DNA of 64,000 nucleotides, taken from contig NC_015389.1 in the NCBI RefSeq assembly GCF_000195315.1, forward strand, positions 372,001 through 436,000, in the 5' to 3' direction. Positions 59,284 to 64,000 of the stretch are shown one piece after another (within the stretch, counting starts at the first letter, position 1; each line of letters opens with the position of its first letter). The DNA is from Coriobacterium glomerans PW2 (GTDB taxonomy: Bacteria > Actinomycetota > Coriobacteriia > Coriobacteriales > Coriobacteriaceae). The notes beneath the pieces were generated by a model, which saw only the letters and a program-made list of their open reading frames with translations, ran no database searches and was not told where the DNA came from. The position numbers and the translations under genes were made by a program.

Positions 59284-61203
59284 TCATGCGAACTGGCTCA
59301 TGTAGAGATCGGCATAGGGACCGCCGGCGCGCAACAGCGCATCATGGGTGCCCTGTTCCACGATCGTTCCGTTCTCCATGACGAGGATGAGATCGGAGTC
59401 GACGATCGTAGAGAGGCGGTGTGCTATGACGAAGCTCGTGCGCCCGCAGGTGAGCTGCTCCATCGCGCGCACGATCGCCTTCTCCGTCTTGGTGTCCACA
59501 CTTGAGGTGGCCTCATCCAGAATCAGGATCGCGGGATTTGCGAGCAGAACGCGAGCGATGGTGATCAGCTGCCGCTGGCCTTGGCTGATCGTCTCGGCGT
59601 CGTTGTCAATCCGCGTATCATAGCCATGCGGCATGGTGCGCACGAGGAAATCGACGTGCGCGGTCTTGGCAGCCTGCACGATCTCATCGCGTGTGGCGTC
59701 CGGTCTGCCATAGGCGATGTTCTCGGCGATGGTTCCCTCGCGAAGCCACGCGTCCTGCAGGACCATGCCGAAATTCAGTCGCAGCGCCTCTCTGGACATG
59801 CTTTTCGTATCGATGCCATCCAGGGTTATGCGTCCGCCGTCGATCTCGTAGAATCGCATGAGCAGATTGATGAGAGTCGTCTTGCCCGCGCCGGTGGCTC
59901 CCACGATGGCGACCTTCTGACCCGGCTCGGCGACGAAGCTCACATCGTGCATGAGCGGCCGGGAGGAATCGTAGCCGAACCGCACGTGCTCGAAAGCGAT
60001 GCGCCCGGTGACGGGGGAGGGCGGTGAGACGGGGAGAGCCGGGTCGGGCACGATCTCCTCCTCGTCGAGGATCTCGAAGACGCGCTCGACCGAGGCGAGC
60101 GCGCTCTGGAGCGTGTTGACCGTGACGGAGAATTGCGTCAGGGGCTCAGAGACGATGTTCACATAATAGAAGAACGCTTGAAGCGTGCCGATGGTGAGCT
60201 CCGCTCGGACGAGCATTCCGACTCCGAGAACCGCAAGGACGACCTGGGCGATTCTCGAAAGGAACCGCACCATCGGCGCGGCGACATTCGTCATGAAGTC
60301 CGTCTTGCGCACGATCGCGGCGACGCGTCGCGTCGCGGCATGGATGCGCTCCGAGCTGTCCTGTTCGCAGTTGAATGCCTTGAGAACCGTGCGACCGGAG
60401 TACGCCTCTTCGACGCTGCTGCTCAGAGTGCCTATCGCCTCCTGCTGCCGAGCGGCGAGAACGCGCGTGCGCCTCGAGATGAATCTCGTGAGAATCATCG
60501 CCGCGACGGCGAATGCGACAAAGATGCCGGCCAGCAAGACATTGTAGCGAACCATCATGATGAGGGCACCGCTGACCGACCCCACAGCCGTGAGCAAGGT
60601 GAGCAGACCGCGCTGAAGCACCTCGGAGACCTTGTCGAGGTCGTTCGTCGCCCGGCTGATGATCTCGCCGGGTTTGCGTTCATCGAAGAAGCCGAGCGGC
60701 AGACGGTTCAATTTCTCGGCGAGACCGTGGCGAAGTTTCAGATTGAGCCGCTCCGCGAAGCTTGCCATCGTGAAGCTCTGAATGGAGTAAAAGGCCCAGG
60801 CGAGCGTCCAGATGCACAGATAGACCATCACTTCGCGCAAACCGGTGCTCCAGCCGATCGTGAACGAGCGGCCCTCGAGAAACGCCTGCTGGATTTCGCG
60901 CCAAAGAAGATCGATCATATAGGCGCTGTAGGCAGGACCCGCGATCGACATGACCGTATACAGGCAGATCGAGACGAGTACGACGCCGAAGCGCCAGTGC
61001 TCCCCGATGGATGCGCGCCACATGCGGCGTATGACGAGTCCGGTGTGTCTGGGCATCTCGATACCGGCGTCCCTCGCGCTTTGAGATTGCATCAGCTGCT
61101 CATCTTCCTGCGTGATGCGAGACGTCTCAGATGAGCCGGCGGCAGCCCCGTCGAGCTTCGCGCCGGCGTTTCTCCTGACATGCGATTTCTGTCGTTCAAT
61201 CAT
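59284..61203 (-). CDS. ABC transporter, fused permease/ATPase (second subunit)
   Basis: 639 residues; type IV (exporter) ABC half-transporter. N-terminal cytoplasmic tail (about 60 residues), six transmembrane helices, then an NBD with Walker A VAIVGATGAGKTTLINLLMR, Q-loop MVLQDAWLREGT, signature ISQGQRQLITIARVLL (ISQGQ form) and Walker B AILILDEATSSVDTKTE. Start ATG 61203 overlaps the upstream subunit stop by 8 bases. With the first subunit it makes a heterodimeric exporter, probably for a drug, peptide or lipid; substrate unknown. Confidence 0.87.
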   Translation of the reverse strand: MIERQKSHVRRNAGAKLDGAAAGSSETSRITQEDEQLMQSQSARDAGIEMPRHTGLVIRRMWRASIGEHWRFGVVLVSICLYTVMSIAGPAYSAYMIDLLWREIQQAFLEGRSFTIGWSTGLREVMVYLCIWTLAWAFYSIQSFTMASFAERLNLKLRHGLAEKLNRLPLGFFDERKPGEIISRATNDLDKVSEVLQRGLLTLLTAVGSVSGALIMMVRYNVLLAGIFVAFAVAAMILTRFISRRTRVLAARQQEAIGTLSSSVEEAYSGRTVLKAFNCEQDSSERIHAATRRVAAIVRKTDFMTNVAAPMVRFLSRIAQVVLAVLGVGMLVRAELTIGTLQAFFYYVNIVSEPLTQFSVTVNTLQSALASVERVFEILDEEEIVPDPALPVSPPSPVTGRIAFEHVRFGYDSSRPLMHDVSFVAEPGQKVAIVGATGAGKTTLINLLMRFYEIDGGRITLDGIDTKSMSREALRLNFGMVLQDAWLREGTIAENIAYGRPDATRDEIVQAAKTAHVDFLVRTMPHGYDTRIDNDAETISQGQRQLITIARVLLANPAILILDEATSSVDTKTEKAIVRAMEQLTCGRTSFVIAHRLSTIVDSDLILVMENGTIVEQGTHDALLRAGGPYADLYMSQFA

Positions 61204-62980
61204 GTCGCTCAACTCCGTTTCGCACGCCCGTCCCGAGGCCGTCGATCTCGCTTGCACGAAGCTGCGAGTTGGCGATCTCACGGTAGGTATCGCAGGTTCT
61301 CATCAGATCGTCATGCGCTCCTATGCCCGCGATCCTGCCCTCGTCGAGCACGACGATCTGATCGGCGTGCAGGATCGTGTTGATGCGCTGTGCGATGATG
61401 AGCACGGCCGCCGTGCGCATCTCCGGCACGAGCGCGCTTCTGAGCGCCGAGTCGGTCTTGAAATCGAGCGCGGAGAACGAGTCATCGAAGATATAGAGAT
61501 CGGCCGGCTTGATAAGGGCTCTTGCGATCGAGATGCGCTGCCTCTGGCCGCCGGAGAGGTTCGATCCTCCCTGTGAGACGGGCGCGTCAAGCCCGCCATC
61601 CAACTCGTGCACGAAGCCGGCCTGCGCAACCTCGAGCGCATGCCACATATCGGCCTCGGTCGCATCCGGTCGGCCCAATCGGAGGTTGTCTGCGATGGTT
61701 CCGGAGAAGAGCCATGCCTTCTGCGGCACGTAGGACACATGCTCTCGAAGCTCGTGCTGGGACATCTCGCGCACATCGCAGCCGTTTACCTGGAGGCTGC
61801 CCCCGGTGATCTCGTGCAATCGCAGCAGCAGCTTGGCTATGGTCGACTTGCCCGATCCCGTCTGCCCGATGATAGCGGTCGTCGTTGTGCGCCGACAGCT
61901 GAAGTTGAGCTCGTGGAGGGTGTCCTCGTCCGCATCTGCGAACCTGAACGAGACGTCGACGAATCGAGCCACCGTATCGATCGCGCGCTCATCGCCGTGC
62001 TCCGCGCATGTTTTTGCTCCCGTCTTGTCGCGAATGGAGAGATCGTGTTCGATGACGGAGCGACACCGGTTGAAGCACACGAGGGCGCGCGGCAGCGTCA
62101 GCGCCGTGATCTGAGCCATCATGATGAAGAACAATATGAGCATCGCGTACTCCACGCACGCCGAGATCGAGGCGATCTGCATGGCGTGCGCTCCCACGCG
62201 GTTGGCGCCGACCCAGATGATAGCGACCTCGGCCAGATTCATGATCAGAAACGTCGAGCAATCGAGCGTCGCGAACAGCCAGTTCACGCGAATGGCGCTC
62301 ATGGCGAATGTCATGAATGACTCGTCAAGACTCCTCTGCTCGGCGCGCTCCTTGCCAAAGGCTCGGATGACGCGCACGCCGGTGATGCTTTCGCGCAATC
62401 GCACATTCATGCGATCGACAAAACCCTGCAGCTTCTGAAAGATGCGCGCGGCCCTGCTCGCGGTCAAGACGGCAAGGATGCCCACGACGACGATGAAGCA
62501 GGCGAGCAGGGTTCCCAGATACGCGTCTATGCGCATGGCCAATGCGATGCCGATCACGGCGGCGAACGGAACCGGCAGCATCATCTGTATCGTCATGGTG
62601 ATCGCCATCTGGATCACGTTCACGTCCCCCAGAGTTCGCGTGATCATGCTCCCGCATCCGAATTCCTCGAAGTCGCCGCCAGAGAACTCGAGGGAGCGAT
62701 CGTATACCGCGTTGCGGATATCGCGACCGATCTTCGAGGAGAGATCGGCGCACAGATAGTTGCATGCGAATGCCGCCGCCCCAGAGATGATGGCGGAGGC
62801 GAGCATCAGCGCGCCCTGTTCCATGATGGTGTCGAGGTCGCGTGTGGAGATACCGGCGTTTATCATGACCGATAGAAATGTCGGAACCAGCAGAACGCCC
62901 GCGAGATTGATCGCTAGAGCGCACAGAACGGCAACGGATTCGAGACGGTAGGGTTTCAAAAGGCGCAGGAAGCATCGCAT
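61196..62980 (-). CDS. ABC transporter, fused permease/ATPase (first subunit)
   Basis: 594 residues; exporter-type half-transporter with six membrane helices and NBD (Walker A AIIGQTGSGKSTIAKLL, Q-loop VSYVPQKAWLFSGTI, signature NLSGGQRQRISIARALI, and Walker B ADLYIFDDSFSALDFKTD). The Walker B is followed by Asp instead of the catalytic Glu (YIFDD), a common feature of the degenerate site in heterodimeric ABC exporters, so the pair likely has one active and one degenerate ATP site. ATG 62980 has GAGGGG upstream; a TTG at 63019 would extend it. Upstream is a hairpin and the MarR gene. Confidence 0.87.
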   Translation of the reverse strand: MRCFLRLLKPYRLESVAVLCALAINLAGVLLVPTFLSVMINAGISTRDLDTIMEQGALMLASAIISGAAAFACNYLCADLSSKIGRDIRNAVYDRSLEFSGGDFEEFGCGSMITRTLGDVNVIQMAITMTIQMMLPVPFAAVIGIALAMRIDAYLGTLLACFIVVVGILAVLTASRAARIFQKLQGFVDRMNVRLRESITGVRVIRAFGKERAEQRSLDESFMTFAMSAIRVNWLFATLDCSTFLIMNLAEVAIIWVGANRVGAHAMQIASISACVEYAMLILFFIMMAQITALTLPRALVCFNRCRSVIEHDLSIRDKTGAKTCAEHGDERAIDTVARFVDVSFRFADADEDTLHELNFSCRRTTTTAIIGQTGSGKSTIAKLLLRLHEITGGSLQVNGCDVREMSQHELREHVSYVPQKAWLFSGTIADNLRLGRPDATEADMWHALEVAQAGFVHELDGGLDAPVSQGGSNLSGGQRQRISIARALIKPADLYIFDDSFSALDFKTDSALRSALVPEMRTAAVLIIAQRINTILHADQIVVLDEGRIAGIGAHDDLMRTCDTYREIANSQLRASEIDGLGTGVRNGVERHD

Positions 62981-63038
62981 AAGCGGGGTCCCCTCACAAG
63001 GTATTGTCGAGTCGTTCAAACAGATTGGGCGGCGAGGC

Positions 63039-63065
63039 GGAGCCGGCTACACGGCAGCCGGCTCC
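63039..63065 (-). terminator. Hairpin overlapping the MarR stop codon
   Basis: GGAGCCGGCT / AGCCGGCTCC (63039-63048 with 63056-63065), 10-bp perfect stem with a 7-base loop. It includes the MarR stop (63047-63049) and lies between MarR and the ABC genes. No T-run follows on the minus strand, so partial termination or translation control are both possible. Confidence 0.45.
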
Positions 63066-63535
63066 ATGGGTCGCTTGGTCGGAGACATCGTCTCCTCGGT
63101 GAGACGGGAGACGTAGCGGGACAGCAGACGCACCAGCTGCTCGCGATCGGCAGGCGTCAGGCTTTCGAGGGCGCATCGCTCAAGCAGCATCGTCGGTTCG
63201 ACGTGATCGCGCAGGAATCGCTCACCGGCCTCTGTGAGCTCGATTACCTTGCTCCTGCGGTCTTCTGCTGCAGGCTCGAGTCGGATGAGCCGGCGCTCGA
63301 TGAGCATCTTGAGCGCGGAGCTGACGGTCTGCTTGGCGTAGCACCATCCCTCCACGAGACTTTTCTGCGAAAGCGGAGCAGCATGCTCGCCCAGGGCGTA
63401 CATGACCCAAAATGCGCAATCGGACAGTCCGGTCCGCTGCGCGAGCCGGTGATAGGTCCTGTCCATCTCGCTGAAGATGCGACTCACCTCTTGGCATTGC
63501 TCTGCGGTTCTCTCAAGCGTGTCCTGCTGGAACAT
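63047..63535 (-). CDS. MarR-family transcriptional regulator
   Basis: 162 residues, winged-helix regulator controlling the downstream ABC exporter. HTH/wing segment LSQKSLVEGWCYAKQTVSSA, then LKMLIERRLIRLEP; dimerisation helices at both ends (RTYHRLAQRTGLSDCAFWV and EQLVRLLSRYVSRL). The ATG at 63535 is chosen because AGGAGGTGAG lies upstream; a longer frame has no Shine-Dalgarno. The operon order MarR-ABC-ABC is a frequent arrangement in which the repressor senses the exported compound. Confidence 0.88.
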   Translation of the reverse strand: MFQQDTLERTAEQCQEVSRIFSEMDRTYHRLAQRTGLSDCAFWVMYALGEHAAPLSQKSLVEGWCYAKQTVSSALKMLIERRLIRLEPAAEDRRSKVIELTEAGERFLRDHVEPTMLLERCALESLTPADREQLVRLLSRYVSRLTEETMSPTKRPMEPAAV

Positions 63536-63852
63536 TCGACGCTCACCTCCTGATCGATCGCGGTAGCACCATTCTGTCTGAAATCGGATCAATGTCAACC
63601 CCCATCTCCGCCACGCCCTCTCGGTGGCGGGTAGAATGACAGCGCGAATGATGTGGCGGATCGCGATTCGATGCGCTGGCAGAACATGGGATGAAAATGC
63701 TGCCGTGCTACAATCAGGACCCTGCCGAACCGCTTCGGGGCGGTTGCGCTGCAGGATCGAGCAGCAGTCGATGACCAGCGCTCGTCATTGTGAAAGAACA
63801 GCGCCGAGTCGAAGTCTTCTCGGATAGCGACGACGTCGAAAGGATTGCCCGT

Positions 63853-64000
63853 ATGACGGAAGAGGAAAAGCGCGACCGAGGTCTGTGGTACGACGCCGCA
63901 TACGACCAAGCCCTCCATGATGAATGCATCATGGCGAAGGACCTGTGCTTCGAGTTCAATCAGATGCGTCCGAGCGATGGCGAGCGCAGAGCCGAGCTGC
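63853..64000 (+). CDS. Sugar O-acetyltransferase, N-terminal part (3' end outside window)
   Basis: First 49 codons: MTEEEKRDRGLWYDAAYDQA, then LHDECIMAKDLCFEFNQMRP and SDGERRAEL. This matches the N-terminal Mac domain of maltose/galactoside acetyltransferases (left-handed beta-helix enzymes using acetyl-CoA). AAAGG precedes the ATG by about 10 bases. The catalytic hexapeptide-repeat part lies beyond the window. Confidence 0.8.
   Translation, partial: MTEEEKRDRGLWYDAAYDQALHDECIMAKDLCFEFNQMRPSDGERRAEL

Overview
The window looks like one continuous piece of chromosome from a high-GC Gram-positive anaerobe. The best guess is a Coriobacteriia member (Collinsella/Olsenella-like Actinomycetota). 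This is inferred from the strong GC bias in codon use, GTG/TTG starts, an LPXTG-type surface protein, a single-membrane Tad pilus locus without a secretin, and many carbohydrate operons with LacI-type regulators. No species can be named from the sequence alone. No rRNA, CRISPR array, transposase, phage gene or plasmid function was seen. There is one tRNA.

Layout. 1-3219: end of a family 43 glycosidase, an oligosaccharide:H+ symporter and a LacI regulator. 3273-12263: an apparent acid-sugar catabolic locus. A PrpR-N/Fis regulator (minus strand) is divergent from a DUF1537 four-carbon acid-sugar kinase, an iron alcohol dehydrogenase, a DapA-family aldolase, a PdxA-family dehydrogenase, a 2-hydroxyacid dehydrogenase and an ACS-type transporter, with two matching operator-like inverted repeats in the divergent gap. 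12468-14628: a terminator, then the decayed remains of an ABC-three-component (DUF2326) system. 15051-17850: a large leucine-rich-repeat LPXTG surface protein whose reading frame is separated from its best start by an 11-G run. 17985-21965: a Ca2+-type P-type ATPase with a structured leader, and RsgA. 22231-31942: a Tad/Flp pilus operon ending in a DUF192 gene. 32084-36446: a sucrose PTS locus (LacI, EIIBC, sucrose-6-phosphate hydrolase) with a decayed second LacI start between the last two genes.

36630-42782: tRNA-Phe with a clear promoter, a family 5 glycosidase homologue that has lost both catalytic glutamates, and the housekeeping block rsmI-metG-rsmA-tatD. 42932-43886: a broken DUF4143-type ATPase containing a 13-G run. 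44383-55315: an L-arabinose locus made of a Tat-type lipoprotein binding protein, permease, double ATPase, permease, araA, an araB-like kinase and araD, with convergent mutarotase and LacI regulator. 55463-59255: a D-alanyl-D-alanine carboxypeptidase divergent from a VanRS-like two-component system. 59284-63535 (minus): MarR regulator followed by a heterodimeric ABC exporter. 63853-end: start of a sugar O-acetyltransferase.

The window is mainly a sugar-utilisation region with surface-interaction functions (Tad pilus, possibly phase-variable LRR protein) and envelope maintenance. Points most worth a second look are the poly-G switch in front of the LRR surface gene, the family 5 pseudoenzyme, the Shine-Dalgarno-sequestering leader of the P-type ATPase, and the acid-sugar locus with a sigma-54-style regulator that lacks sigma-54 contact motifs.
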